DNA of 64,000 bases. Source: Streptomyces sp. NBC_00457. GTDB lineage: Bacteria > Actinomycetota > Actinomycetes > Streptomycetales > Streptomycetaceae. Below, one piece after another: positions 18,887 to 26,869 of the stretch (positions are counted from its first letter, which is position 1; each line of letters starts with the position of its first letter). Below the pieces are notes generated by a model. It made no database searches, had not been told where the DNA came from, and saw only the letters and a list, made by a program, of their open reading frames with translations. A program made the translations under genes and the position numbers. Location: assembly GCF_036014015.1 (NCBI RefSeq), contig NZ_CP107905.1:4278001-4342000 (forward strand), written 5' to 3'.

Positions 18887-19903
18887 CTAGGAGTCGCTCG
18901 CCGCGCCGGAACGGCTGCGGGCGACGATCGACGACGCGACGAAGTTGACGACGAGGGTCATCAGGAACAGCGCGAGGCCCGCGGCCATCAGCGCCGACAT
19001 GCCGATCTCGCTCGCCTCGCCGTAGCGCAGGGCGATCAGCGACGACACCGAGCTGGTGCCGTTCTGCAGGATGTGCGGCTGGATCACGAAGACCGGCGAG
19101 ATGATCAGGTACACGGCGATGGTCTCGCCGAGCGCCCGGCCCAGGCCCAGCATGGTGCCGCCGATCATGCCGCCCTTGCCGAACGGCAGGACGACGCTGC
19201 GGATCATGCCCCAGCGGTTCGCGCCGAGCGCGTACGCCCCTTCCCGCTCGCCGACCGGGGCCTGCGAGAACACCTCCCGCATCACCGAGCAGATGATCGG
19301 CGCGACCATCAGCGACACGACCATGCCGGCGATGAAGGAGCCGGAGGTGTAGACGGTGGCGGTGGCGAGCGGGTCCCCCGGATCGGCGCCGTCGACCTTG
19401 AAGAGCGGTATCCAGCCGAAGTACGTGGAGATCCAGCGCGACAGGGTGACCACATGGCCCTGGAAGAAGAACAGGCCCCACAGGCCGTAGACCACCGACG
19501 GTACGGCGGCCATCAGATCCACGATGCTGATGAGGGTCTGCTTGATCCGCGGCGGCGCGTACTCGGAGATGTAGAGCGCGGTACCCAGTGCCAGCGGTAC
19601 CGCGAAGACGATGGCGACGAGCGCGATGAGGATCGTGCCGACGAGGACGGCCGAGATACCGAATTCGCCCCCGTCGGGCTCCCAGGTCTCGGTGGTGACG
19701 AAACCCCACTTCGCGACGGACAGCGCCTGCCAGGCCCGGTAGGTCAGAAAGCCGCCGACGAGCAGCATGATGGCCAGTACGAGAGCGCCGCCCCCACGCA
19801 GGACGCCTCGGAAAACGCGGTCGGGCACGCCCATGTCGGCGTGCAGGCGTCTCGGAGGGTCGTCCGCCGGAGCCACAGGTCGCTCATGCATTCGCGTCGT
19901 CAC
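18887..19903 (-). CDS. pstC: PstC-type phosphate ABC transporter permease
   Basis: 338 residues, inner-membrane permease and first gene of the pst/sortase block. Six or so helices, the EAA loop GAYALGANRWGMIRSVVLP and LGLGRALGETIAVYLI are characteristic. GTG at 19903 has AGGAG eleven bases upstream; an in-frame ATG at 19891 is an alternative. The open frame extends upstream but lacks homology. Two near-identical 20-base direct repeats lie 44 and 84 bases upstream and may be operator sites. Confidence 0.92.
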   Translation of the reverse strand: MTTRMHERPVAPADDPPRRLHADMGVPDRVFRGVLRGGGALVLAIMLLVGGFLTYRAWQALSVAKWGFVTTETWEPDGGEFGISAVLVGTILIALVAIVFAVPLALGTALYISEYAPPRIKQTLISIVDLMAAVPSVVYGLWGLFFFQGHVVTLSRWISTYFGWIPLFKVDGADPGDPLATATVYTSGSFIAGMVVSLMVAPIICSVMREVFSQAPVGEREGAYALGANRWGMIRSVVLPFGKGGMIGGTMLGLGRALGETIAVYLIISPVFVIQPHILQNGTSSVSSLIALRYGEASEIGMSALMAAGLALFLMTLVVNFVASSIVARSRSGAASDS

Positions 19904-19946
19904 ATGTGCCGACGCTCCTGAGGCCCGGTGGACTTCTGCGCACACG

Positions 19947-20006
19947 GACGTGAACGAGGCGACCCCGAGAGGCAACATCCGGGATTGACGTGAACGTGGC
20001 GACACA
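19947..20006. promoter_or_regulatory. paired direct repeat upstream of pstC (candidate operator)
   Basis: Copies at 19947-19966 and 19987-20006 share GACGTGAACG followed by one variable base and GGCGAC, 17 of 20 bases identical, exactly 40 bases apart. On the pstC strand each reads GTCGCCnCGTTCACGTC. The GTTCAC part recalls the GTTCACC unit of Streptomyces PhoP boxes, but classical boxes repeat every 11 bases, so the assignment is tentative. Position fits transcriptional control of the pst block. Confidence 0.5.
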
Positions 20007-20101
20007 GGGGCACAGATCGGGAGCACACAAGGGGCCGGGGCCCGCCTTCTCGGCGAGCCCCGGCCCCTCCCGTGAATCGCCGAGCCCCTGGCTCGGCCGG
20101 C

Positions 20102-20491
20102 TCAGTTCATGTCGTCCCACGCGATCACGCCGCCCCCCGAACCGAGATCGCCCAGAAGCGCCCGGAACCGCTCATATGCGGCCTGGCACGTCGAGTGCCG
20201 CTCATAGGAACGCGACGACACCGCCAAAGCACCGCCGGCGGGTTCACGCAGTCGCCAGACCCAGCCGTTTCCCTCGGAGGTGTGGTGCACGCCCCCCGGT
20301 AAACCCGCGACGCCCGCGCACATTTCCTCGAACGCCGCTCTGCACTCGGCGTAGCTGCGGTACGTCAGGGCCGCTACGGCGACCACCCGCCCGTTCGTGG
20401 CGGTGAGCCGCCACAGGTAACTGCCGTCTGCGGATATGTCTATTTGGCAGCGCGTGCCGGGTACGGCCGCGCCCCCCTGTCTTGCCGCCAT
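20102..20491 (-). CDS. small DUF1508/YegP-like protein
   Basis: 129 residues with two tandem copies of a short beta-rich unit: SYLWRLTATNGRVVAVAALT near the N-terminus and GWVWRLREPAGGALAVSSRS later, each followed by a helix holding Tyr/Cys (SYAECRAAFEEM; RHSTCQAAYERF). This is the YegP-type repeat, a family of small soluble proteins of unknown function. ATG at 20491 follows a G-rich stretch; the longer frame to 20533 is unlikely. It is read from the same strand as the pst block but the 198-base gap makes joint transcription doubtful. Confidence 0.7.
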   Translation of the reverse strand: MAARQGGAAVPGTRCQIDISADGSYLWRLTATNGRVVAVAALTYRSYAECRAAFEEMCAGVAGLPGGVHHTSEGNGWVWRLREPAGGALAVSSRSYERHSTCQAAYERFRALLGDLGSGGGVIAWDDMN

Positions 20492-20969
20492 CCATCCCCA
20501 CCCCTGCGGATCCCGTCTTCCGGAAGGCCGCATGTGCCGACGACGGTTCGCCGTTCATGCGGCACCCGCAGGGTAGTGAGACCCGAGTGACAACGTTCGC
20601 CCTGCCTTAGTTGCCCCCGGCATGCTTCATTCGAAAGTTGCCCCTCGTTCACACAGCGGTCCCACAGCGGGCGCGAGAGGGGAATGAAGGCCTCCGGCTG
20701 CCGTCGCGCGGCCTGCCGCCGGGCCCGTGGTACGCGTAGGTGGTCGCCAGGTCCGCTGAAATTCCGATTGAGTTTTCCCTTCGGTTTTCCATGGAATCGG
20801 CGCACCCGATATTCGGCCCGCACGTCCTTTCCCGAAAAATCGGCAACCCTCTTCACCCGACCGCCAAAAACGTTCCGAAATCTCCACACCATGAGTACGC
20901 TGCCCACGTCAATTCGGGCCCGCCGAACGGGGATTGGCGGGTCGTGGCATTCAAACTTGGGGAATTCGG
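20492..20969. other. intergenic region between divergent genes, no gene recognised
   Basis: About 480 bases between the starts of the YegP-like gene (minus) and a secreted-protein gene (plus). Both promoters should lie here. The part from about 20740 to 20900 is less GC-rich than its surroundings. Short open frames exist on both strands but show no recognisable domain or ribosome site, so none is called. Confidence 0.5.
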
Positions 20970-21734
20970 ATGCGCATTTACTCTGCTGCCGTCGCCGCGT
21001 GCGGCGTCATAGCCCTGTCCGCACTCGCCGTTCCGGCCGCCCAGGCGGACGAGCAGTTCGGCGACACCGACATCACCAGCGTCGTCGTCAACAGCGGTGC
21101 CCCCGTTGTCGTCGGCACGAGCGCGAGAACCGTCACTGTCGAGGTCACCGCGACCGACCCGACCGGCTTCGACACGATCAACGCCACGCTCTACCACGGG
21201 TCTTACGCCGCCCAGGACGCCACCGTGGCCTCGACGGGGGCCTGCGGGCCGACGACCGCCGCGACCAGCACCTGCGCGCTGACCTTCGACCTGGCCCCCG
21301 GCACCGCCCCGGCCGACGACGCGCTGGCCGGCTCCTGGAGCGTGAGCGCCTTCGCGATCGCCTCCGACGGCGACGCCGAGTTCCTGGACAGCGCGGCCAC
21401 CTTCTCCCTGCGGCGCGAGACCCGGCTCACCGTCGACGCCACCCCCGAGCCGGTGAAGTGGGGCAAGGTCCTCACCGTCAAGGGCGGCATGCAGAACGCC
21501 GACTGGGCGAACGGCACGAACGTCGCCGCCGAGGCCGGCCGGCCGGTCGCTCTGCAGTTCCGCCAGAAGGGCTGCGCCACCTACAGCACCGTCAAGACCG
21601 TCAAGACCGCCGCCGACGGCACCCTCTCCACCACCGTCCGCGCGTACTCCGACGGTGACTACCGCTGGTCCTACGCCGGCACGAACACGACCGCGGCCGC
21701 GGTGTCCGAGGGCGACTTCGTGGACGTGCGCTGA
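20970..21734 (+). CDS. secreted protein of unknown function
   Basis: 254 residues. Signal peptide MRIYSAAVAACGVIALSAL with cleavage near AQADE. The mature part looks all-beta: a first domain at about 30-140 (SVVVNSGAPVVVGTSARTVT, TGFDTINATLYHG) and a second at about 145-254 (TRLTVDATPEPVKWGKVLTV, QFRQKGCATYSTVKTVKTAA) that resembles the Ig-like repeats of secreted actinobacterial proteins. Three cysteines lie in the mature region. No sorting signal or membrane helix at the end, so release is expected. ATG at 20970 follows TTGGGGAA. No function assigned; it converges on the PH-domain gene. Confidence 0.72.
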   Translation: MRIYSAAVAACGVIALSALAVPAAQADEQFGDTDITSVVVNSGAPVVVGTSARTVTVEVTATDPTGFDTINATLYHGSYAAQDATVASTGACGPTTAATSTCALTFDLAPGTAPADDALAGSWSVSAFAIASDGDAEFLDSAATFSLRRETRLTVDATPEPVKWGKVLTVKGGMQNADWANGTNVAAEAGRPVALQFRQKGCATYSTVKTVKTAADGTLSTTVRAYSDGDYRWSYAGTNTTAAAVSEGDFVDVR

Positions 21735-21768
21735 CCCCTGAGAAAGCCGGCCCCTGAGAACGACGTGC

Positions 21769-21802
21769 GGTGGGCCGGCGGGCGATCGCCCGTCAGCCCA
21801 CC
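21769..21802. terminator. bidirectional hairpin between convergent genes
   Basis: Arms GGTGGGC (21769-21775) and GCCCACC (21796-21802) enclose GCGGGCGATCGCCCGT, giving a long GC-rich stem. It lies between the ends of the secreted-protein gene (plus) and the PH-domain gene (minus) and includes the stop of the latter. Confidence 0.6.
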
Positions 21803-22428
21803 GCCAGCAGAATCGCCAGCAGCACCGCGCCCGCCGCCGCGGGGCCCACGATCTCGTACGCCCAGCGCACGACCACGCCCTCGCCCTGCGCGGTCTTCGC
21901 CGCCCCCCGGGCCTCCTGCAGCTCGCGCAGATCGTCCATGGCCTGGTCGCTCGCCGCCCGGGTCGGACCGTCCGGCACATTGCGGAGACCACCCTGCACG
22001 AGGCCACGCGTGGTGTCCTCGCCGCTCGCCATCGCGCGCGCCTCGCGCCGGGCCGCCTTCTTGCGGGCGCGCAGCGAGACCGGAATGGCCCAGAGCTGGA
22101 ACTTCTTGCCGGACCGGTCGACGACCTCGTTCGAGTAGCCCGAGCGCAACGAGGCGACCTGCCCCCACGGCAGCACGATCACGCGGAAGGGGTTGCGGAT
22201 GCGGAGGCGGTCCTCGTTCGCGTACACGGCGGGGCGCACGGTGAAGGCGACGATCAGCGGGACGACGAGGATCATCGCGGCGAGGGCCAGCCAGGGGGTG
22301 CGGCCGTTGCCCTGGAACAGGGCGTCGATGCCGAGCCAGGCGACGAGGCCCAGCAGGAGGACGCCGCCTGCGATGCCGCCGCTCGATCGGAAGACGCGGT
22401 CCTTGTTCTCGGGGTCGGGGGTGGTCAT
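21793..22428 (-). CDS. PH-domain (bPH2-like) membrane protein
   Basis: 211 residues. Two N-terminal helices (IAGGVLLLGLVAWLGIDALF; WLALAAMILVVPLIVAFTV), a bacterial PH-like region (VYANEDRLRIRNPFRVIVLP through KKFQLWAIPVSL), a charged Ala/Arg-rich stretch and a last helix (YEIVGPAAAGAVLLAILLAV). Common in actinobacteria next to deoC; function unknown, possibly membrane stress or lipid-associated. ATG at 22428. It is divergent from deoC, with about 220 bases between. Confidence 0.8.
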   Translation of the reverse strand: MTTPDPENKDRVFRSSGGIAGGVLLLGLVAWLGIDALFQGNGRTPWLALAAMILVVPLIVAFTVRPAVYANEDRLRIRNPFRVIVLPWGQVASLRSGYSNEVVDRSGKKFQLWAIPVSLRARKKAARREARAMASGEDTTRGLVQGGLRNVPDGPTRAASDQAMDDLRELQEARGAAKTAQGEGVVVRWAYEIVGPAAAGAVLLAILLAVG

Positions 22429-22499
22429 GCGGATGATTCTGCCTCAGCACGGTGGGTGGGTTTTGTGCGCCCAGGCGCCGTAGGGGATCTGCTTGATGG

Positions 22500-22552
22500 C
22501 GAGTGCGGGTCCGTTGTGGCTTGTCGCGCAGTTCCCCGCGCCCCTAGGTGGG
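22500..22552. repeat. dispersed Streptomyces intergenic repeat, family B, short copy
   Basis: A segment reading GTTGTGGCTTGTCGCGCAG then TTCCCCGCGCCCC, closely related to the elements at about 34352-34423 and, inverted, 39598-39712. Such elements are scattered between Streptomyces genes and are not coding. Confidence 0.6.
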
Positions 22553-22562
22553 ACAGCTCCCC

Positions 22563-22610
22563 TTCCCGACAAGGAACCCCTGCTCGTTCCTGACAAGGAA
22601 CCGCTTCTCG
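22563..22610. repeat. 24-bp tandem repeat upstream of deoC
   Basis: Two adjacent 24-base units, 22563-22586 and 22587-22610, each built around GACAAGGAACC, differ at 3 positions. They end 13 bases before the operator-like palindrome and 38 bases before the deoC start, so they lie in or near the promoter. Confidence 0.8.
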
Positions 22611-22623
22611 GGGTGTACAGCCG

Positions 22624-22635
22624 CTACGCGCGTAG
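22624..22635. promoter_or_regulatory. nucleoside-regulon operator-like palindrome upstream of deoC
   Basis: CTACGCGCGTAG, a perfect 12-base palindrome, 13 bases before the GTG start of deoC. The same palindrome occurs upstream of add and the importer operon, and a variant TAACGCGCGTAG upstream of both bmp genes. Placement at all five nucleoside transcription units argues for a repressor operator. Confidence 0.8.
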
Positions 22636-22648
22636 ATATGCTCGTCTG

Positions 22649-23605
22649 GTGACCATGCCCACCACTGCACATACCCTCACGGACGTGGCGGCCTCCGAGA
22701 GCACGCTGCGTCGGTTCCTCCATGGGCTGCCCGGCGTCGACGCGGTCGGCCTGGAGGCGCGTGCCGCCTCACTCGGTACCCGTTCGATCAAGACGACCGC
22801 GAAGGCGTACGCGATCGACCTCGCCATCTCGATGGTCGACCTGACGACGCTGGAAGGCGCGGACACCCCGGGCAAGGTCCGGGCGCTCGGCGCCAAGGCG
22901 GTCCGCCCCGACCCGACCGACCGTACGGCCCCCGCCACGGCCGCGGTCTGCGTCTACCCCGACATGGTGCCCGCCGCGAAGGCGGCCGTCGCCGGTTCCA
23001 CGGTCAAGGTCGCCTCGGTCGCCACCGCCTTCCCGGCGGGCCGCGCGCCGATCGTCGTCAAGCTGGCCGACGTCCGCGAGGCCGTCGCCGCGGGCGCCGA
23101 CGAGATCGACATGGTCATCGACCGCGGGGCCTTCCTCGCGGGGAACTACATGAAGGTGTACGACGAGATCGTCGCCGTGAAGGAGGCCTGCGGGGCGAGT
23201 GCCCGCCTGAAGGTCATCTTCGAGACCGGCGAGCTGTCGACGTACGACAACATCCGGCGCGCGAGCTGGCTCGGCATGCTGGCGGGCGCCGACTTCATCA
23301 AGACCTCGACCGGCAAGGTCGCCGTCAACGCCACTCCCGCGAACACGCTCCTCATGCTGGAGGCGGTGCGCGACTTCCGTGCCCAGACCGGCGTGCAGGT
23401 GGGCGTGAAGCCCGCCGGCGGCATCCGTACGTCCAAGGACGCGATCAAGTTTCTCGTTCTGGTCAACGAGACCGCCGGGGAGGACTGGCTGGACAACCAC
23501 TGGTTCCGCTTCGGCGCGTCCTCGCTCCTGAACGATCTGCTGATGCAGCGTCAGAAGCTGGCCACCGGCCGCTACTCCGGTCCCGACTACGTGACGGTGG
23601 ACTGA
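22649..23605 (+). CDS. deoC: deoxyribose-phosphate aldolase
   Basis: 318 residues. Cleaves 2-deoxyribose-5-phosphate to glyceraldehyde-3-phosphate and acetaldehyde in the cytoplasm. The class I aldolase lysine lies in DFIKTSTGK, the second lysine in VGVKPAGGIR, with the typical DEIDMVID and VFETGELS-like KVIFETGEL strands. Start is GTG 22649 or ATG 22655; no clear ribosome site precedes either, and a leaderless message is possible. A perfect palindrome shared with other nucleoside genes lies 13 bases upstream. The aldehyde dehydrogenase gene follows after 6 bases, so acetaldehyde can be oxidised at once. Confidence 0.95.
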   Translation: MTMPTTAHTLTDVAASESTLRRFLHGLPGVDAVGLEARAASLGTRSIKTTAKAYAIDLAISMVDLTTLEGADTPGKVRALGAKAVRPDPTDRTAPATAAVCVYPDMVPAAKAAVAGSTVKVASVATAFPAGRAPIVVKLADVREAVAAGADEIDMVIDRGAFLAGNYMKVYDEIVAVKEACGASARLKVIFETGELSTYDNIRRASWLGMLAGADFIKTSTGKVAVNATPANTLLMLEAVRDFRAQTGVQVGVKPAGGIRTSKDAIKFLVLVNETAGEDWLDNHWFRFGASSLLNDLLMQRQKLATGRYSGPDYVTVD

Positions 23606-23611
23606 TCCATC

Positions 23612-25045
23612 ATGGCTTTTGAGTACGCACCCGCACCCGAGTCCCGCTCGATCGTCGACATCGCCCCGTCCTACGGCCTGTTCATCGACGGCGAGTTCGT
23701 GGAGGCGGCCGACGGCAAGGTCTTCAAGACCGTCTCGCCGTCCACCGAAGAGGTCCTCTCCGAGGTCGCCCAGGCCGGTGCCGAGGATGTCGACCGGGCG
23801 GTGAAGGCCGCCCGCAAGGCCTTCGAGAAGTGGTCGGCGCTGCCCGGCTCCGAGCGCGCCAAGTACCTCTTCCGCATCGCCCGCATCATCCAGGAGCGCG
23901 CCCGCGAGCTCGCCGTCCTGGAAACGCTGGACAACGGCAAGCCCATCAAGGAGACGAGGGACGCCGACCTTCCCCTCGTAGCGGCGCACTTCTTCTACTA
24001 CGCGGGCTGGGCGGACAAGCTGGAGCACGCCGGCTTCGGTGCCGCCCCCCGGCCGCTGGGCGTCGCCGGCCAGGTCATCCCCTGGAACTTCCCGCTGCTG
24101 ATGCTGGCGTGGAAGATCGCCCCGGCGCTGGCGACGGGCAACACGGTGGTGTTGAAGCCCGCCGAGACGACCCCGCTCTCCGCCCTGTTCTTCGCGGACA
24201 TCTGCCGCCAGGCCGGTCTGCCCAAGGGCGTCGTCAACATCCTTCCGGGATACGGCGACACGGGCGCGTCCCTGGTCGCGCACCCGGACGTGAACAAGGT
24301 GGCCTTCACCGGCTCCACCGCGGTCGGCAAGGAGATCGCCCGCACGGTCGCCGGCTCGAAGAAGAAGCTCACCCTCGAACTCGGCGGCAAGGGCGCGAAC
24401 ATCGTCTTCGACGACGCCCCGATCGACCAGGCGGTGGAGGGGATCGTCAACGGGATCTTCTTCAACCAGGGCCAGGTGTGCTGCGCGGGATCGAGGCTGC
24501 TGGTCCAGGAGTCGATCCAGGACGAGCTGCTGGAGTCCCTGAAGCGCCGTCTGTCGACGCTGCGCCTCGGTGACCCGCTGGACAAGAACACGGACATCGG
24601 CGCGATCAACTCGGCCGAACAGCTCTCGCGCATCACGTCCCTGGTCGAGCAGGGCGAGGCGGAGGGCGCCGAGCGCTGGTCCGCACCGTGCGAACTCCCC
24701 TCCTCCGGCTACTGGTTCGCCCCGACGCTCTTCATGAACGTCACCCAGGCCCACACCGTCGCCCGCGACGAGATTTTCGGCCCGGTGCTGTCCGTCCTCT
24801 CCTTCCGCACCCCGGACGAGGCGGTCGCCAAGGCCAACAACACGCCGTACGGGCTGTCGGCGGGCATCTGGACCGAGAAGGGTTCGCGGATCCTGGCGGT
24901 GGCGAACAAGCTCCGCGCGGGCGTGATCTGGTCCAACACGTTCAACAAGTTCGACCCGACCTCGCCCTTCGGCGGCTACAAGGAGTCGGGCTTCGGCCGC
25001 GAGGGCGGCCGCCACGGCCTGGAGGCGTACCTCGATGTCCGATAA
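23612..25045 (+). CDS. aldehyde dehydrogenase (NAD(P)-dependent)
   Basis: 477 residues. Oxidises aldehydes; behind deoC the natural candidate is acetaldehyde. Cofactor-binding PWNFPLLMLAWK and FTGSTAVGKEIA, catalytic Glu in LELGGKGANIVF, catalytic Cys in FFNQGQVCCAGSR and the late motifs EIFGPVLSV and PFGGYKESGFGREGG are all present, so it should be active. The next gene starts inside its last 11 bases. The operon order deoC-ALDH-ALDH-like suggests that the two dehydrogenase-family products act together. Confidence 0.93.
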   Translation: MAFEYAPAPESRSIVDIAPSYGLFIDGEFVEAADGKVFKTVSPSTEEVLSEVAQAGAEDVDRAVKAARKAFEKWSALPGSERAKYLFRIARIIQERARELAVLETLDNGKPIKETRDADLPLVAAHFFYYAGWADKLEHAGFGAAPRPLGVAGQVIPWNFPLLMLAWKIAPALATGNTVVLKPAETTPLSALFFADICRQAGLPKGVVNILPGYGDTGASLVAHPDVNKVAFTGSTAVGKEIARTVAGSKKKLTLELGGKGANIVFDDAPIDQAVEGIVNGIFFNQGQVCCAGSRLLVQESIQDELLESLKRRLSTLRLGDPLDKNTDIGAINSAEQLSRITSLVEQGEAEGAERWSAPCELPSSGYWFAPTLFMNVTQAHTVARDEIFGPVLSVLSFRTPDEAVAKANNTPYGLSAGIWTEKGSRILAVANKLRAGVIWSNTFNKFDPTSPFGGYKESGFGREGGRHGLEAYLDVR

Positions 25046-25934
25046 GTCCGAGCAGCAGCGACTCAGCGTCTTCAAGACCTACAAGCTGTACGTCGGCGGG
25101 AAGTTCCCGCGTTCCGAGAGCGGCCGGGTGTACGAGGTGACGGACTCGAAGGGCAAGTGGCTGGCCAACGCGCCGCTCTCCTCCCGCAAGGACGCCCGGG
25201 ACGCGGTGGTCGCCGCCCGCAAGGCCTTCGGCGGCTGGTCCGGCGCGACCGCGTACAACCGCGGCCAGATCCTCTACCGCGTCGCGGAGATGCTGGAGGG
25301 CCGCCGCGATCAGTTCACGCGCGAAGTGGCCGACGCCGAAGGACTCTCCAAGTCCAAGGCGGCGGGGGTCGTGGACGCCACGATCGACCGCTGGGTCTGG
25401 TACGCGGGCTGGACCGACAAGATCGCCCAGGTGGTCGGCGGCGGCAACCCGGTCGCGGGCCCGTTCTTCAACCTCTCCTCGCCCGAGCCGACGGGCGTCG
25501 TCGCCGTCCTCGCCCCCCAGGAGTCGTCCTTCCTGGGCCTGGTCTCGGTCGTCGCCCCGGTGATCGCGACCGGCAACACGGCGATCGTGGTGGCGAGCGA
25601 GAAGTCCCCGCTGCCCGCCCTGTCGCTGGGCGAAGTGCTGGCCACCTCCGACCTGCCCGGCGGTGTCGTCAACCTCCTCTCCGGCCGTACGGCGGAGATC
25701 GCGGCGCCCCTGGCCGCGCACCAGGACGTCAACGCGATCGACCTCGCGGGCGCCGATGACGTACTCGCGAAGGAACTGGAGATCGCGGCGGCCGACAACC
25801 TCAAGCGCGTCCTGCGTCCACAGCCTGTGGATTACACGGCGACCCCGGGCACCGAGCGCCTGACGGCATTCCTGGAGACGAAGACGGTCTGGCACCCGAC
25901 GGGGTCGCTGGGCGCGTCCGGCTCGTCGTATTAG
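25035..25934 (+). CDS. truncated aldehyde dehydrogenase-family protein without catalytic domain
   Basis: 299 residues against about 480 for the family. It aligns with the N-terminal half of aldehyde dehydrogenases (VGGKFPRSESGRVYEV, AARKAFGGWSGATAYNRGQI, WVWYAGWTDKIAQV, PTGVVAVLAPQESSFL, ATGNTAIVV), but it lacks the ELGG glutamate segment and the catalytic cysteine, and ends with an unrelated tail. The reading frame is clean, coupled to the full-length gene by an 11-base overlap, so this does not look like decay. A regulatory or structural partner of the active enzyme is inferred; independent activity is improbable. Confidence 0.85.
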   Translation: MSDKSEQQRLSVFKTYKLYVGGKFPRSESGRVYEVTDSKGKWLANAPLSSRKDARDAVVAARKAFGGWSGATAYNRGQILYRVAEMLEGRRDQFTREVADAEGLSKSKAAGVVDATIDRWVWYAGWTDKIAQVVGGGNPVAGPFFNLSSPEPTGVVAVLAPQESSFLGLVSVVAPVIATGNTAIVVASEKSPLPALSLGEVLATSDLPGGVVNLLSGRTAEIAAPLAAHQDVNAIDLAGADDVLAKELEIAAADNLKRVLRPQPVDYTATPGTERLTAFLETKTVWHPTGSLGASGSSY

Positions 25935-25959
25935 AGGTACTGGAGCCGCCCGAGACCGG

Positions 25960-25999
25960 AGAGCCGCGCTTCCCCTCCGTCCAGGGAAGGCGCGGCTCT
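25960..25999 (+). terminator. hairpin after the deoC-ALDH operon
   Basis: AGAGCCGCGCTTCCC (25960-25974) pairs with GGGAAGGCGCGGCTCT (25984-25999) with one bulged G and a 9-base loop. It lies 25 bases after the last stop of the operon. Confidence 0.8.
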
Positions 26000-26069
26000 C
26001 TGTGATGCGCACTTCACATGCCGACCCACGGCTTCGATGAACGGCAAGTGAATGCCACACTGGTGTCCC

Positions 26070-26705
26070 GTGAGTTCCCAACCGGCCATACCGACGCGAG
26101 TCGTGCTGCTCTGCGGCCCCTCCGGCTCCGGCAAGTCCCTGCTCGCCGCCCGCTCCGGTCTTCCGGTGCTGCGGCTCGACGACTTCTACAAGGAGGGCGA
26201 CGACCCGACGCTGCCGCAGGTCCTCGGGAGCTCCGACATCGACTGGGACCATCCCGACTCCTGGGACGCGGACACCGCCGTCGCCGCCATCGCGGAGCTG
26301 TGCCGCACGGGTCGTACGGACGTCCCGCTGTACGACATCTCCCGCAGCGCCCGCACCGGCGCGGAGACCGTCGACATCGGGCGCACCCCGCTGTTCATCG
26401 CGGAGGGCATCTTCGCCGCCGAGATCGTCACGCGCTGCCGTGAGCTCGGCGTCCTGGCCGACGCGCTGTGTCTGAGCCGCGGACCGGTGCGGACCTTCCG
26501 GCGCCGTTTCCTGCGGGATCTGAAGGAGGGGCGCAAGTCCGTGCCGTTCCTGCTGCGGCGGGGCTGGCGGCTGATGCGTGCCGAGCGGTCCATCGTGGCC
26601 CGTCAGACCGCGCTGGGCGCGTACGCCTGCGACCGCGACGAGGCGATGGGGCGGCTGGCGGACGCGGCGGCCGGGCGGTGCGCGACGGCGCGTACGGCGG
26701 TCTAG
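26070..26705 (+). CDS. uridine kinase-like P-loop kinase
   Basis: 211 residues. Phosphorylates uridine/cytidine in pyrimidine salvage by family assignment. P-loop LLCGPSGSGKSLLA, substrate segment LRLDDFYKEGDDPTLP, a downstream IFIAEGIFAAE-like strand (LFIAEGIFAAEIV) and the lid RTFRRRFLRDLKEGRK. GTG 26070 or ATG 26052 could start it; neither has a clear ribosome site. It stands alone between two terminators, close to the deoC operon and sigQ. Confidence 0.85.
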   Translation: MSSQPAIPTRVVLLCGPSGSGKSLLAARSGLPVLRLDDFYKEGDDPTLPQVLGSSDIDWDHPDSWDADTAVAAIAELCRTGRTDVPLYDISRSARTGAETVDIGRTPLFIAEGIFAAEIVTRCRELGVLADALCLSRGPVRTFRRRFLRDLKEGRKSVPFLLRRGWRLMRAERSIVARQTALGAYACDRDEAMGRLADAAAGRCATARTAV

Positions 26706-26737
26706 GCGCCGCCCCGGCGTCGTACCGCACACACGAA

Positions 26738-26776
26738 AGCGGGACTGGACGGACCCCCCGGCCCACCAGTCCCGCT
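26738..26776. terminator. hairpin between uridine kinase and sigQ
   Basis: AGCGGGACTGG (26738-26748) pairs with CCAGTCCCGCT (26766-26776); an 11-base perfect stem followed by CCTTTGT. It lies between convergent genes and can serve both. The next hundred bases are a C-rich tract without a gene. Confidence 0.8.
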
Positions 26777-26869
26777 CCTTTGTGCTCCCCCGTGGTCCCC
26801 CGTGACCCCGTTGGTTCCCCCCGGAACCGTTCCCCCGTGCTACCCCGTTACTTGCTTCCCCCCAGACCT

